DNA from: Shinella sp.
GTDB lineage: Bacteria > Pseudomonadota > Alphaproteobacteria > Rhizobiales > Rhizobiaceae
NCBI GenBank assembly: GCA_003248775.1
Contig: QFQX01000002.1
Coordinates: 152,838 to 216,837 of the forward strand
Length of the DNA stretch: 64,000 bases
Direction: 5' to 3'
The notes under the pieces were generated by a model, which worked only from the letters and a program-made list of their open reading frames with translations, had not been told where the DNA came from and ran no database searches. Shown piece by piece: positions 54,191 to 63,593 of the stretch. How positions within the stretch are numbered: position 1 is the stretch's first letter; each line of letters begins with the position of its first letter. The position numbers were made by a program, and so were the translations under genes.

Positions 54191-56287
54191 ATGACGGGCC
54201 AAACCCGCCTTCTCGAAAACCGTTGGGACGACGCTTACGCTGCAAAGCTCGATGAACCGGGCAAGCTGCTCTATCGCTCCAATCTGCTCGGCGCAGACAA
54301 GCGCATCACCAATTACGGCGGCGGCAACACATCCGCGAAGGTGCTCGAGACCGATCCGCTCACGGGCAATCAGGTCAGCGTCATGTGGGTGAAGGGCTCC
54401 GGCGGCGACGTCGGCACCATCAAGCTCGACGGCTTCGCTACCCTCTATATGGAAAAGCTCGAAGCGCTAAAGGGTATTTACAAAGGCGTTCACGACGAAG
54501 ACCGCATGGTCGGTTTCCTGCCCCATTGCACCTTCAATCTCAACCCGCGCGCAGCCTCGATCGACACGCCGCTGCACGGTTTCGTGCCGTTCACGCATGT
54601 TGACCACATGCATCCGGACGCGATCATAGCGATCGCCGCTTCGAAGAACTCGAAGGAACTGACCCAGAAGATCTTCGGTGAGGAAATCGGCTGGCTGCCC
54701 TGGCGCCGTCCGGGCTTCCAGCTTGGTCTCGACCTCGAAGCCTTCGTCAAGGCCAATCCGAAGGCCAAGGGCGTCGTGCTCGAAAGCCACGGCCTGTTCA
54801 CCTGGGCGAACGACGCCAAGGAATGTTACCTGCTGACGCTCGAAATCATCAACAAGGCGATCGAATGGTTCGCCAAGGAGACGGACGGCAAGACGATCTT
54901 TGGCGGCGCAGTCGCCAAGAGCCTGCCGGAAGCCGAGCGTCGCGCCATCGGTGCACGGCTGATGCCGGAAATTCGTGGCCGCATCGGCAAGGCTGAGCGC
55001 AAGCTCGGTCATTTCGACGACCAGGCTGCTGTTCTCGAATTCGTCAATTCGAAGGACCTGAAGCCGCTCGGCAGCCTCGGCACCTCCTGCCCCGACCACT
55101 TCCTGCGCACCAAGATCCGCCCGCTGATCGTCGACTTCGACCCGGCCAAGCCGGATGTCGACGCGATTATCGCTGGCCTCGACAAGGCTCTCGAAGACTA
55201 CCGCGCCGACTACACGCGTTATTACGAGACCTGCAAGCACGACAATTCGCCTGCCATGCGCGATCCGAACCCGGTCATCTTCCTGGTTCCGGGCGTCGGC
55301 ATGCTGTCCTTCGCCAAGGACAAGGCAACCGCCCGCATCGCCGGCGAATTCTATGTCAACGCCATCAACGTCATGCGTGGCGCCTCGACGGTCTCCGAGT
55401 ATCAGGGCCTGCCGGAACAGGAAGCCTTCGACATCGAATACTGGCTGCTTGAGGAGGCCAAGCTCCAGCGCATGCCGAAGCCGAAGTCGCTTGCCGGCCG
55501 CGTGGCCTTCGTCACCGGCGGCGCCGGCGGCATCGGCCGGGCAACCGCCGAACGCCTGATGTCCGAAGGCACCTGCGTGGTGCTCGCCGATATCGACGCC
55601 AACGCACTGTCCGACACGCTTGCCGACTTCTCCAAGCGTTACGGCGCGGATGCCGTTCGCTCCGTCATTCTCGACGTGACGAAGGAAGAAGCCGTCGCTT
55701 CGACCTTCGCTGAAGCCTGCGTCGAATTCGGCGGTGTCGACATCCTCGTTTCGAATGCCGGAATTGCCTCCTCGGCACCGGTCGAGGACACCACGCTTGC
55801 GATGTGGAACAAGAATATCGACATTCTGGCGACCGGTTACTTCCTCGTCTCCCGCGAAGCGTTCCGCCTGTTCCGCCGTCAGGCGCTCGGCGGCAACATC
55901 GTCTTCGTCGCTTCGAAGAACGGCCTTGCCTCCTCGCCGAACGCCTCCGCCTATTGCACCGCCAAGGCGGCCGAGATCCATCTCGCCCGTTGCCTGGCGC
56001 TGGAAGGGGCAGACGCCGGTATCCGCGTCAACACCGTCAATCCCGACGCCGTCCTGCGCGGCTCCAAGATCTGGAATGGCGAATGGCGCGAACAGCGTGC
56101 GGCTTCCTCGAAGATCGAGGTCACCGATCTGGAGGAGCACTACCGCAAGCGTTCGATGCTGAAGCTCAATGTCTTCCCGGAAGACATTGCGGAAGCGATC
56201 TACTTCCTCGCGTCCGATCTCTCGGCCAAGTCTACCGGCAACATCATCAACGTCGATGCCGGTAACGCCCAGAGCTTCCCGCGCTGA
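54191..56287 (+). CDS. rhaD: Bifunctional rhamnulose-1-phosphate aldolase/short-chain dehydrogenase
   Basis: The 698-residue fusion has a class II aldolase/adducin-type domain (about residues 10-420: ITNYGGGNTSAKV and HVDHMHPDAIIA with metal-binding His) and a C-terminal SDR domain (about 430-698: VTGGAGGIGRATAERL, VSNAGIASS, and catalytic SAYCTAK). It cleaves L-rhamnulose-1-phosphate to DHAP and L-lactaldehyde and oxidises the lactaldehyde. I chose the ATG at 54191, after GGGAGGAAG. Upstream codons to 54095 would run into the operator. rhaI follows after 120 bp. Confidence 0.93.
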   Translation: MTGQTRLLENRWDDAYAAKLDEPGKLLYRSNLLGADKRITNYGGGNTSAKVLETDPLTGNQVSVMWVKGSGGDVGTIKLDGFATLYMEKLEALKGIYKGVHDEDRMVGFLPHCTFNLNPRAASIDTPLHGFVPFTHVDHMHPDAIIAIAASKNSKELTQKIFGEEIGWLPWRRPGFQLGLDLEAFVKANPKAKGVVLESHGLFTWANDAKECYLLTLEIINKAIEWFAKETDGKTIFGGAVAKSLPEAERRAIGARLMPEIRGRIGKAERKLGHFDDQAAVLEFVNSKDLKPLGSLGTSCPDHFLRTKIRPLIVDFDPAKPDVDAIIAGLDKALEDYRADYTRYYETCKHDNSPAMRDPNPVIFLVPGVGMLSFAKDKATARIAGEFYVNAINVMRGASTVSEYQGLPEQEAFDIEYWLLEEAKLQRMPKPKSLAGRVAFVTGGAGGIGRATAERLMSEGTCVVLADIDANALSDTLADFSKRYGADAVRSVILDVTKEEAVASTFAEACVEFGGVDILVSNAGIASSAPVEDTTLAMWNKNIDILATGYFLVSREAFRLFRRQALGGNIVFVASKNGLASSPNASAYCTAKAAEIHLARCLALEGADAGIRVNTVNPDAVLRGSKIWNGEWREQRAASSKIEVTDLEEHYRKRSMLKLNVFPEDIAEAIYFLASDLSAKSTGNIINVDAGNAQSFPR

Positions 56288-56407
56288 TCGACAGCAATTG
56301 CCTGCTGCCGGCGCTCCCAAGGTCGGCGGCAGGCCCCTTCGCGGTTTGGAAAGTTGCGACGTCTTTGATGCGGCCTCATGCTCGCGCGGCGTTGCAGGGA
56401 GGATGAC

Positions 56408-57700
56408 ATGACAGAACAGAAGATCGCCGCCGACGTAATCTCGGCCGAGAACGACAAGCGCGCCGGCGCGCTCAAGTCCGACTATGCAGCCCTTGGCGAA
56501 AAGCTCGCCCGCAACAATATCGACATCGACGCCGTCACGAAGCAGGTCGCCGAGTTCTTCGTCGCCGTTCCCTCCTGGGGTGTGGGCACCGGCGGCACGC
56601 GCTTTGCCCGCTTCCCCGGCCTCGGCGAGCCGCGCCATATCTTCGACAAGCTGGAAGACTGCTCGGTTATCAACGAACTGACCCGCGCCACGCCGACGGT
56701 TTCGCTGCATATTCCGTGGGACAAGGCTGATCCGAAGGACCTGAAGGCGAAGGGCGATGCGCTGGGCTTAAGCTTCGACGCCATGAACTCCAACACCTTC
56801 TCCGATGCGCTGGATCAGGCTCATTCCTATAAATACGGCTCGCTCAGCCATGTGGATGCGGCAACCCGCGCGCAGGCCGTCGAGCACAACATCGAATGCA
56901 TCGAACTTGGCAATGCCATCGGCTCGAAGGCGCTCACCGTCTGGATCGGCGATGGTTCGAACTTCCCGGGACAGTCGAACTTCACCCGCCAGTTCGAACG
57001 CTACCTCGCCTCCATGGCCGATATCTACAAGGCTCTGCCGGACGACTGGCGACTGTTTTCCGAACATAAGATGTACGAACCGGCCTTCTATTCGACCGTC
57101 GTGCAGGACTGGGGCACCAACTTCCTGATCGCCCAGACGCTTGGCCCGAAGGCTTTCTGCCTCGTCGACCTAGGTCATCACGCTCCGAACACCAATATCG
57201 AGATGATCGTTGCCCGCCTGATCCAGTTCGGCAAGCTCGGCGGCTTCCATTTCAACGACTCGAAATACGGTGACGACGACCTCGACGCCGGCTCGGTCGA
57301 GCCTTACCGCCTCTTCCTCGTCTTCAACGAACTGGTCGATGCCGAGCATCGTGGCGTCAAGGGCTTCCACCCGGCCCACATGATCGACCAGAGCCACAAC
57401 GTCACGGATCCGATCGAGAGCCTGATTTCCAGCGCCAACGAGATCCGCCGTGCCTATGCCCAGGCGCTTCTGGTCGACCGCACGGCACTGGAAGGCTTCC
57501 AGGGCGACAATGATGCGTTGATGGCGACGGAAACGCTCAAGCGAGCCTATCGCACGGATGTCGAGGCGATCCTGGCGGAAGCCCGTCGCCGCGCCGGCGG
57601 CGCCATCGATCCGGTCGCCACCTATCGCGCCAGCGGCTACCGCGCGCAGGTCGCCGCGGAACGGCCGGCGGTCAAGGGTGGTTCGGGCGGCATCGTCTGA
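56408..57700 (+). CDS. rhaI: L-rhamnose isomerase (rhizobial/Pseudomonas type)
   Basis: The 430-residue TIM-barrel isomerase converts L-rhamnose to L-rhamnulose using divalent metal ions. HIPWDKADPKDLKAKGD, FSEHKMYEPAFYSTVVQDWG and LVDLGHHAPNTNIE contain the conserved Lys, Glu, Asp and His of the active site. I chose the ATG at 56408, preceded by GGGAGG; ten additional in-frame codons start at 56378. It is the last gene of rhaDI. Substrate could include other deoxy-sugars, but the locus is decisive. Confidence 0.93.
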   Translation: MTEQKIAADVISAENDKRAGALKSDYAALGEKLARNNIDIDAVTKQVAEFFVAVPSWGVGTGGTRFARFPGLGEPRHIFDKLEDCSVINELTRATPTVSLHIPWDKADPKDLKAKGDALGLSFDAMNSNTFSDALDQAHSYKYGSLSHVDAATRAQAVEHNIECIELGNAIGSKALTVWIGDGSNFPGQSNFTRQFERYLASMADIYKALPDDWRLFSEHKMYEPAFYSTVVQDWGTNFLIAQTLGPKAFCLVDLGHHAPNTNIEMIVARLIQFGKLGGFHFNDSKYGDDDLDAGSVEPYRLFLVFNELVDAEHRGVKGFHPAHMIDQSHNVTDPIESLISSANEIRRAYAQALLVDRTALEGFQGDNDALMATETLKRAYRTDVEAILAEARRRAGGAIDPVATYRASGYRAQVAAERPAVKGGSGGIV

Positions 57701-57748
57701 GGCTTTCCTCCCATTCAGAAGATCTGCTTGCGTAAACAAGCCGAAGAC

Positions 57749-57777
57749 AGACGCCGGTAGTCCTGCTGCCGGCGTCT
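57749..57777 (+). terminator. Hairpin after rhaI, possible terminator
   Basis: AGACGCCGG and CCGGCGTCT form a 9-bp stem around an 11-nt loop, 48 bp after the rhaI stop. A T run is lacking (CTTGCGC follows), so termination is uncertain. Confidence 0.45.
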
Positions 57778-57814
57778 TGCGCTAATGGCTTTCGCCGGAG
57801 CCTCTCCTGCGTGA

Positions 57815-57967
57815 CGGCAAACGCCTGAGGCGTTTGCCGACGCTGTTCGTCTGGCAGGCCTTGAAAAGGACGTGCGCGCCACTGCAATCTGCCCCGACTT
57901 CGTCGCTACTGACATGGCGGCAGGGTTGACCTCCGGCTGGCTGACCTTCTCAACCAGCCTTCTGTAA
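57815..57967 (+). pseudogene. Relic of a short-chain dehydrogenase gene
   Basis: A short open stretch after a TGA at 57812 reads EAFADAVRLAGLEKDVRAT followed by AICPDFVATDMAAG, which looks like the C-terminal part of an SDR (usual form: ...GVRATAICPGFVATDMAAG). It has no upstream Rossmann or YxxxK segment and soon ends at TAA (57965). A 10-bp hairpin GGCAAACGCC/GGCGTTTGCC (57816-57838) lies at its left edge. The rest of the 358-bp gap between rhaI and the IclR gene shows nothing that I can support. Confidence 0.5.
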
Positions 57968-58058
57968 TGCCGGTCCCTATGTCGTTTCCGTCCATTGGCG
58001 ATGATGAACTGCGAAGGAGTTCGACGTCGCAGCATCAGTCATGCCGTATTGCCCATTC

Positions 58059-58829
58059 CTACTGACCGATGATCGCGTCGATTTCCTCCTTGAGGAGAGC
58101 GGCATAGTGCTCGATCACACCCGGCGTCAGCTTTGCGCAGAGCAGTGTGAAGCTGAGAGCCGCGCCCGGCTTTTCTCCCGGAAGCATGATCGGCATCGCA
58201 ACGCCTGCGATGCCCGGGATGAGTTCACCGATATCCACAGCATATCCACGCGTACGCGTGTCGGCGATCAACTGGCGGACCTTCTCTTCCGTCAGGTTGC
58301 GATAGGCGCCGTAACGCTCGATATTGGCGCGTATGATGTAGTCCTGCTCGTCCTCATCGAGGAAGGCGAGCATCGAAATCGAGCCCGGCCCGGCCCCTAG
58401 CGGCACGAAACCGCCGATGGAACCCGTCAGAGTCGGCACGATGCATTCCCCATCGCGCCTGTCCAGACAGACCAGATCATGGTTGAATCGAGCCATCAGG
58501 TGAGTGGTATCACCGGTGCGCCGGCGCAATCTTGAGAGCGCCACTTCGCACCGGCTGATGATGCCCGGACCGCGCGCCGCGCGCACCCCGTAAATGGCCA
58601 TCCGGGCACCTAATCGATAGCGCCGCTTCTTGTCGTCCCGCGCCAAAAGCTTGTGCCCGACCAATGTGTTAAGGATACGGTGACAGGTCGCCGTATTGAG
58701 CCCTGAACGGGCTGTCAGTTCCTTCAGGGATATGCCCTCAACACCACCATCCGCGACGAGATCGAGGAGGATAACGGCACGGTCGAGCAGCTGGGCTCCA
58801 CCTGTGGGCGACACGACGATCTCCGACAT
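58059..58829 (-). CDS. IclR-family regulator
   Basis: The 256-residue protein has the IclR helix-turn-helix (GISLKELTARSGLNTATCHRILNTL, about residues 32-56) and a C-terminal effector domain (MLAFLDEDEQDYII...GYAVDIGELIPGIAGVAMPI). IclR proteins sense small organic acids and either repress or activate. It is divergent from the amino-acid ABC transporter operon and probably controls it. Palindromic sequence CATTAT-N9-ATAATG lies just before its start. Confidence 0.88.
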   Translation of the reverse strand: MSEIVVSPTGGAQLLDRAVILLDLVADGGVEGISLKELTARSGLNTATCHRILNTLVGHKLLARDDKKRRYRLGARMAIYGVRAARGPGIISRCEVALSRLRRRTGDTTHLMARFNHDLVCLDRRDGECIVPTLTGSIGGFVPLGAGPGSISMLAFLDEDEQDYIIRANIERYGAYRNLTEEKVRQLIADTRTRGYAVDIGELIPGIAGVAMPIMLPGEKPGAALSFTLLCAKLTPGVIEHYAALLKEEIDAIIGQ

Positions 58830-58838
58830 GAAATCTCA

Positions 58839-58859
58839 CATTATGAAAAAACAATAATG
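58839..58859. promoter_or_regulatory. Candidate IclR operator
   Basis: CATTAT (58839-58844) and ATAATG (58854-58859) are inverted around a 9-bp A-rich spacer. Similar AATGA/ATGAAAAT direct sequences recur to about 58905 in the 201-bp spacer. Position between the regulator and the transporter genes fits an operator; half-sites are short, so chance is possible. Confidence 0.4.
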
Positions 58860-59030
58860 GATAACTTGTACAATGAGAAAAATATGTCTTCAATGATGAA
58901 AATTGGATCGCCACAGGGAAATGCATAATTTCTAGGCGAGACAATCTCCGCATCCGCGAAAGCCAAGGGCTGAAGCGGCGCTGCTTCTAGCAACAGCGCC
59001 GGAAGGCGCATATTTACTCAGGGGAACTAA

Positions 59031-59858
59031 ATGACAAAAATCAAGAAACTGACCGTTTCGGCTGCGGCGCTCGCCGCCGTGTTCGCCGGTAGCGCTGCCG
59101 TCGCCGGCACGCTCGAGGACGTGAAGTCCCGCGACAAGCTGATCGTCGGTGTGAAGAACGACTATCCGCCCTATGGCTTCCTCAACGACAAGGGCGAGAT
59201 CGTCGGCTTCGAAGTTTCCCTTGCCAAGTATGTCGCCAAGGAACTGCTCGGTTCCGAAGACAAGATCGAACTCGTTCCGGTCGTCGCCGCCAACCGCATC
59301 GAATTCCTGACCGCCGGCCGCGTCGACACGATCTTCGCCACCCTCGGCGTGAACGCCGACCGTGACAAGGTCATCGACTTCACGACGGAATACGTATCCG
59401 CCGCCGGACCGTCGGTGCTGATGGCCAAGGAAGCCACCATCTCCAAGTGGGAAGAACTCAAGGGCAAGCCGGTCTGCGGCATCCAGGGTTCCTATTACAA
59501 CAAGAAGATGACCGAGGAATTCGGCATCAACCTCGTCGCCTTCAAGGGCCAGCCGGAAGCCTATCGCGCGCTGAAGGACAACCGTTGCATCGGCTTCGTC
59601 TTCGACGACATGACCCTCCAGCAGAAGCTGAAGGAAGCCGACTGGTCGAACTACAAGATTGCCGTCGCTCCCTATGAATTCACACCGATGGCCGGCGGCA
59701 TCCGCGAAGGCGACGCCGAATTCAAGGCTGCCATCGACAAGGCCATCGAGAAGGCCGAAGGCGAAGGCAAGCTCATCGAGTGGGAAACCGAATTCGGCAT
59801 GCCGCACTCCGACTACATTGCCGAGCGCGCCAAGGCCGCCGCGGCAAAGAAGAACTGA
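59031..59858 (+). CDS. Amino-acid ABC transporter substrate-binding protein (family 3)
   Basis: The 275-residue protein has a signal peptide (MTKIKKLTVSAAALAAVFAGSAAVA) and the SBP_bac_3 features LIVGVKNDYPPYGFLNDKGEIVGFEVSLAKYV at the start of the mature domain and RVDTIFATLGVNADRDKVIDFT. It binds a polar amino acid or related anion in the periplasm. It is the first gene of a six-gene rightward operon; the exact ligand is not evident. Confidence 0.9.
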   Translation: MTKIKKLTVSAAALAAVFAGSAAVAGTLEDVKSRDKLIVGVKNDYPPYGFLNDKGEIVGFEVSLAKYVAKELLGSEDKIELVPVVAANRIEFLTAGRVDTIFATLGVNADRDKVIDFTTEYVSAAGPSVLMAKEATISKWEELKGKPVCGIQGSYYNKKMTEEFGINLVAFKGQPEAYRALKDNRCIGFVFDDMTLQQKLKEADWSNYKIAVAPYEFTPMAGGIREGDAEFKAAIDKAIEKAEGEGKLIEWETEFGMPHSDYIAERAKAAAAKKN

Positions 59859-59875
59859 CGGACACGGAGCGGCCC

Positions 59876-60592
59876 TTGTTTGGTCTCGATTATTCCTGGC
59901 TCGCGGACCCAGCCTACCAGCAATGGCTGCTTACCGGTGTCATCAACACACTGAAACTGGCGGCGCTCTCATCGAGCGCCGCGATCCTGATCGGCTTGCT
60001 CGGCGCCCTTGGCCTGACGCTGCGGATCTTCTGGCTCGACGCATTGATCGAGCTCTTCGTCGAGGTGTTTCGTAACACCCCGCCGCTTCTGCAGATGCTG
60101 TTTGCCTACTTCACCCTCTCGACGCTCGGCCTCAAGGTGACCGATCCGTCGACGGGCCTGTCGGTTCCGTTGCTCAGCGCTTTCGCCTGTGCCTCGATCT
60201 CGCTCAGCCTGTTTGGTGGAGCGCTGGCCATCGAGACCTTCCGCTCGGGCATCGAAAGCATGCCCCGGTCGATCATCGAGGCCGCCCGTTCCCTCGGCTA
60301 TGGCCGCTGGGCCCGGTTCTGGCGCATCGAAGCGCCAATCGCCACCCGCATCTGCCTGCCCGGCCTGACGAACATCCTGACGAACCTGTTCAAGACGACG
60401 TCGCAGGCCTCGGTCATTACCGTGCCGGAACTGATGTACTACGCCGGACAGATCTACAACGACACCTTCCGCACACTTGAGATGATGATCCTGTTGCTCT
60501 TCATCTACGTGGTGCTGGTCTCGATCATCACCTTCGCGATGGCAAGGCTTGAAGCCTTCATGGCCTTCCCCGGCTACGGAAAGGGGCACTGA
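59876..60592 (+). CDS. Amino-acid ABC transporter permease (HisMQ type), TTG start
   Basis: The 238-residue membrane protein has about five membrane segments and the motif EAARSLGYGRWARFWRIEAP, the ATPase-docking loop. No suitable ATG or GTG lies at the homology start; the TTG at 59876, 7 bp after GGAG, gives LFGLDYSWLADP and is the likely start. Upstream codons in this frame overlap the binding-protein gene and are unrelated. It pairs with the second permease, 2 bp downstream. Confidence 0.87.
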   Translation: MFGLDYSWLADPAYQQWLLTGVINTLKLAALSSSAAILIGLLGALGLTLRIFWLDALIELFVEVFRNTPPLLQMLFAYFTLSTLGLKVTDPSTGLSVPLLSAFACASISLSLFGGALAIETFRSGIESMPRSIIEAARSLGYGRWARFWRIEAPIATRICLPGLTNILTNLFKTTSQASVITVPELMYYAGQIYNDTFRTLEMMILLLFIYVVLVSIITFAMARLEAFMAFPGYGKGH

Positions 60593-60594
60593 AC

Positions 60595-61407
60595 ATGAGT
60601 TTCCCGCTTTCCTACGAAGACAAGAAACGCGCCGTCCTGCTGCTGATCGTCGCTGTTGTGGTGGCCTGGGTCGGCATCGACGCGGCCTCCGGCGGCGCCG
60701 AGCACTGGCAGCGGGTATTCGCCCGTCTTCCGCTGCTGCTCACCGGCTCCGGTTCGGGCTGGCCTGTCGAGGGCGGCTTCGCGCTCAACATCCTCCTTTC
60801 CATCGCCTCCATGGCTCTGGCGACGCTGATCGGCCTGATCCTCGGTCTTTCGACGCTCGCCCGGTCTGCGATCATTCGGCTTCCGGCGCTCGCGGTGATG
60901 AACTTCCTGCGCAACTCGCCCTGGCTCGTGCTGCTGTTCGCGATGCTTTACATCCTGCCCTTCGAGATGCGGATCTTCGGCCTCGCGGTACCATTCCCGC
61001 CTTTCGTCAAGGCCGTGATCGGTCTGGCGCTGCCGACGGGTGCGAACCTCTCGGAAGTCATCCGCGGCGCGGTGCAGTCCATCCATAGCGGCCAGTGGGA
61101 GGCGGCGCGTTCGCTCGGCTATACCACCGGCCAGATCTACCGTTACGTGATCATGCCGCAGGCGCTGCGCCGCATGATCCCCGGCTGGATGAACCTCTAT
61201 GCCCTTCTGATGATCGCGACCGCGCTCGCAACGGTAACCGGCATCCAGGATGTACTGACCATCCTGAGCACGTCGCTCGCCATGGAGAGCGAACGGGTCA
61301 TCGTCTACTTCTATCTCACCATCCTCTTCCTGTTCTTCGCCTACTGCTACCCGATCGCGGTCTTCGCGCGCCGGCTGGAACGTGCAGTCAAAGGAGACAA
61401 TCTATGA
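60595..61407 (+). CDS. Amino-acid ABC transporter permease (HisMQ type)
   Basis: The 270-residue permease has membrane segments including ILLSIASMALATLIGLILGLS and the docking loop EAARSLGYTTGQIYRYVIMPQALRRMIP. It forms a heterodimer with the preceding permease. It overlaps the ATPase gene by 4 bp (ATGA at 61404-61407), so the subunits are made in proportion. Confidence 0.9.
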   Translation: MSFPLSYEDKKRAVLLLIVAVVVAWVGIDAASGGAEHWQRVFARLPLLLTGSGSGWPVEGGFALNILLSIASMALATLIGLILGLSTLARSAIIRLPALAVMNFLRNSPWLVLLFAMLYILPFEMRIFGLAVPFPPFVKAVIGLALPTGANLSEVIRGAVQSIHSGQWEAARSLGYTTGQIYRYVIMPQALRRMIPGWMNLYALLMIATALATVTGIQDVLTILSTSLAMESERVIVYFYLTILFLFFAYCYPIAVFARRLERAVKGDNL

Positions 61408-62150
61408 ACCGTTCCGACGCTCTGATCGAGATCGACAACATCCGCAAATCCTTCGGCGACTTTCAGGTTCTGAAGGGTATCTCGCTGACCGTGCAGAAGG
61501 GCGAGGCCGTGTGCATCATCGGCCCCTCCGGTTCCGGCAAGTCGACCATCCTGCGCTGCATCAACGGGCTGATCCCCGTCGACGAAGGCTTCATCCGCGT
61601 GGGCGAACACCGCGTCCACGAGATGAAGACGGAAAAGGCCATGCGGCCGCTGCGCCACCAGGTGGCGATGGTTTTCCAGCAGTACAATCTCTTCCCGCAC
61701 CGCACCGCGCTTGAAAACATCATGATGGCGCCGATCCAGGTGCTTGGTCACGACCGTGCCGAAGTGGAAGACCGCGCCCGCAAGCTCCTGAAGAAAGTTC
61801 GCCTCTCCGAAAAGGCTGACAACTACCCGGGCCAGCTTTCCGGCGGCCAGCAGCAGCGTGTGGCGATTGCCCGCGCGCTCGCGATGCAGCCCGAAGTCAT
61901 CCTCTTCGACGAGGTGACAGCGGCACTCGACCCGGAAACGGTCAAGGAAGTGCTCTTCACTATCCGCGAACTGGTGGACGATGGCCTCACCTGCATTCTC
62001 GTGACCCACGAAATGAAGTTCGCCCGCGAGGTTTCGCACCGCGTCTGCTTCACCGATCACGGCCTGATCGTTGAAAGCGCGCCGCCTGCCGAACTCTTCG
62101 ACAATCCGCAGGATCCGCGCACCCGCGAATTCCTCGGTCAGGTTCTCTGA
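61404..62150 (+). CDS. Amino-acid ABC transporter ATP-binding protein
   Basis: The 248-residue ATPase has GPSGSGKST (Walker A, about residue 44), the Q-loop in MVFQQYNLFPHRT, signature LSGGQQQRVAIARALA and Walker B VILFDEVTAALDP. It is a GlnQ/HisP-type subunit. AAAGGAG precedes the ATG at 61404. A larger upstream frame overlapping the permease is not coding. The oxidoreductase gene follows after 125 bp. Confidence 0.91.
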   Translation: MNRSDALIEIDNIRKSFGDFQVLKGISLTVQKGEAVCIIGPSGSGKSTILRCINGLIPVDEGFIRVGEHRVHEMKTEKAMRPLRHQVAMVFQQYNLFPHRTALENIMMAPIQVLGHDRAEVEDRARKLLKKVRLSEKADNYPGQLSGGQQQRVAIARALAMQPEVILFDEVTAALDPETVKEVLFTIRELVDDGLTCILVTHEMKFAREVSHRVCFTDHGLIVESAPPAELFDNPQDPRTREFLGQVL

Positions 62151-62275
62151 TCGCGCCACCGGGCCGGCGCTTCCAGCATCGGCCCGGCGCATTCGACTTT
62201 AAGGGGCGGTCCGTGCGCTGCGCGGCGCAAGCCTTCCCGCGTCTATGAAAGGCGAGCCTTCCGGCTCGATGCATC

Positions 62276-63592
62276 ATGTCCCGTTTTGACGATATCTATG
62301 CAGAGGACTTCAAGGAGGCGCCCTACTGGTGGGAAGGCGCCGAGCCGGAGACCAATCTCGATCCGCTGCCCGAACGCGCCGACGTCGTGGTGATCGGATC
62401 CGGTTACGCCGGAATGAACGCCGCGACCCACATGGCGCGCGCGGGTCGCTCCGTCGTCGTGCTGGACAGCGACCGCATCGGCTCCGGCTGCTCAACGCGC
62501 TCCGGCGGCATGGTTTCGAGCGGACAAAAGCTCGTGGTCGGCGGCGCCATCAAGGGCATCGATCCCGCACTCGTCTCCCGCCTCATCGGTGAGAGCAATG
62601 AGAGCTTCGAATACCTGAAAATGCTGGTCGAGACCGAGAAGCTGGACGCCGGGCTGAAGCTCACCGGCCGCTTCTTCGGCGCCCATGCGGCCAAGGATTA
62701 CGAAACGCTGCAGCGCCACGGTGCGCTTCTGGCCGAAAGGACCGGCGTCAAGGTGCACTTCTATGATCGGGAGCACCAGCGCGCCGCCATCGGCTCCAGC
62801 TATTATCACGGCGGCATGGTGATCGACGATTACGGCGGGCTGCATCCCGGCCTTTATCACCAGTCGCTACGCGAGCGGGCAAAGGCCGCGGGCGTTCAGT
62901 TGCGCTCGCATGCGCGCGCCGGCGTCGTGAAGGACGGCCCCAACGGTGAGAAGATCGTGCCAACGGCGCGCGGAACCATCCGTGCGGCCAATGTGATCGT
63001 CGCCACCAACGGCTACACCTCCGCCGACACCTCGCCGGAACTCGCCCGGCGGCTCGTTCCCGTGAAGAGCTACCAGATCGCGACCGAACCGCTTCCCGCC
63101 GATCTTCTGGCCGAGCTGATCCCGCAGGCACGCATGGTTTCCGATACCCGGCGCGACCTCATTTATACCCGCCCCTCCCCGGATGGCACACGCCTTCTGT
63201 TCGGCTCACGCCCGGGTGTTTTCGAAATGTCGGAAAAGCAGGCCGCAAAGCGTCTCTACGCCCGCATGCTGGCGATCTGGCCGCAGCTTGCCGGCGTCAA
63301 GGTCACCCATGCATGGGTCGGCAGCGTTGCCATGACCGTAGACAAGCTTGCCCATATCGGCGAGCGTGAAGGCACGGATTTCGCGGTCGGCTGCAACGGC
63401 AACGGCGTCGCTCTGATGACCTATCTCGGCTACCAGACCGCCCGCAAGATTCTCGGCGAACAGAACATGCCGTCGGCCTTCGACCGCAAGAAGTTCACGC
63501 CCGTTCCCTTCTATTCGGGCAAGCCGTGGTTCCTGCCTGTCTTCACCGGCTGGTATCGCCTGCGCGACTTACTCGATCGTCCGGGGCGCTGA
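62276..63592 (+). CDS. FAD-dependent amine/amino-acid oxidoreductase (DAO family)
   Basis: The 438-residue flavoenzyme has the dinucleotide-binding motif VVVIGSGYAGMNAATHMARAG (about residues 38-58) followed by VLDSDRIGSGCSTRSGGM, as in PuuB/OrdL-type gamma-glutamylputrescine oxidases, and the C-terminal VGCNGNGVALMTYLG FAD segment. It would oxidise a C-N bond of an imported amine, N-substituted amino acid or amino acid. The adjacent aspartase-like gene and importer suggest one catabolic pathway for a nitrogen compound. Start is the ATG at 62276; no strong ribosome site is visible. Confidence 0.83.
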   Translation: MSRFDDIYAEDFKEAPYWWEGAEPETNLDPLPERADVVVIGSGYAGMNAATHMARAGRSVVVLDSDRIGSGCSTRSGGMVSSGQKLVVGGAIKGIDPALVSRLIGESNESFEYLKMLVETEKLDAGLKLTGRFFGAHAAKDYETLQRHGALLAERTGVKVHFYDREHQRAAIGSSYYHGGMVIDDYGGLHPGLYHQSLRERAKAAGVQLRSHARAGVVKDGPNGEKIVPTARGTIRAANVIVATNGYTSADTSPELARRLVPVKSYQIATEPLPADLLAELIPQARMVSDTRRDLIYTRPSPDGTRLLFGSRPGVFEMSEKQAAKRLYARMLAIWPQLAGVKVTHAWVGSVAMTVDKLAHIGEREGTDFAVGCNGNGVALMTYLGYQTARKILGEQNMPSAFDRKKFTPVPFYSGKPWFLPVFTGWYRLRDLLDRPGR

Positions 63593-63593
63593 C

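Noticed and set aside
54467..56710. 747-codon minus-strand open frame across rhaD
   Set aside because: It is antisense to rhaD, whose two domains and catalytic motifs are unmistakable. High GC third positions make long antisense frames common here.
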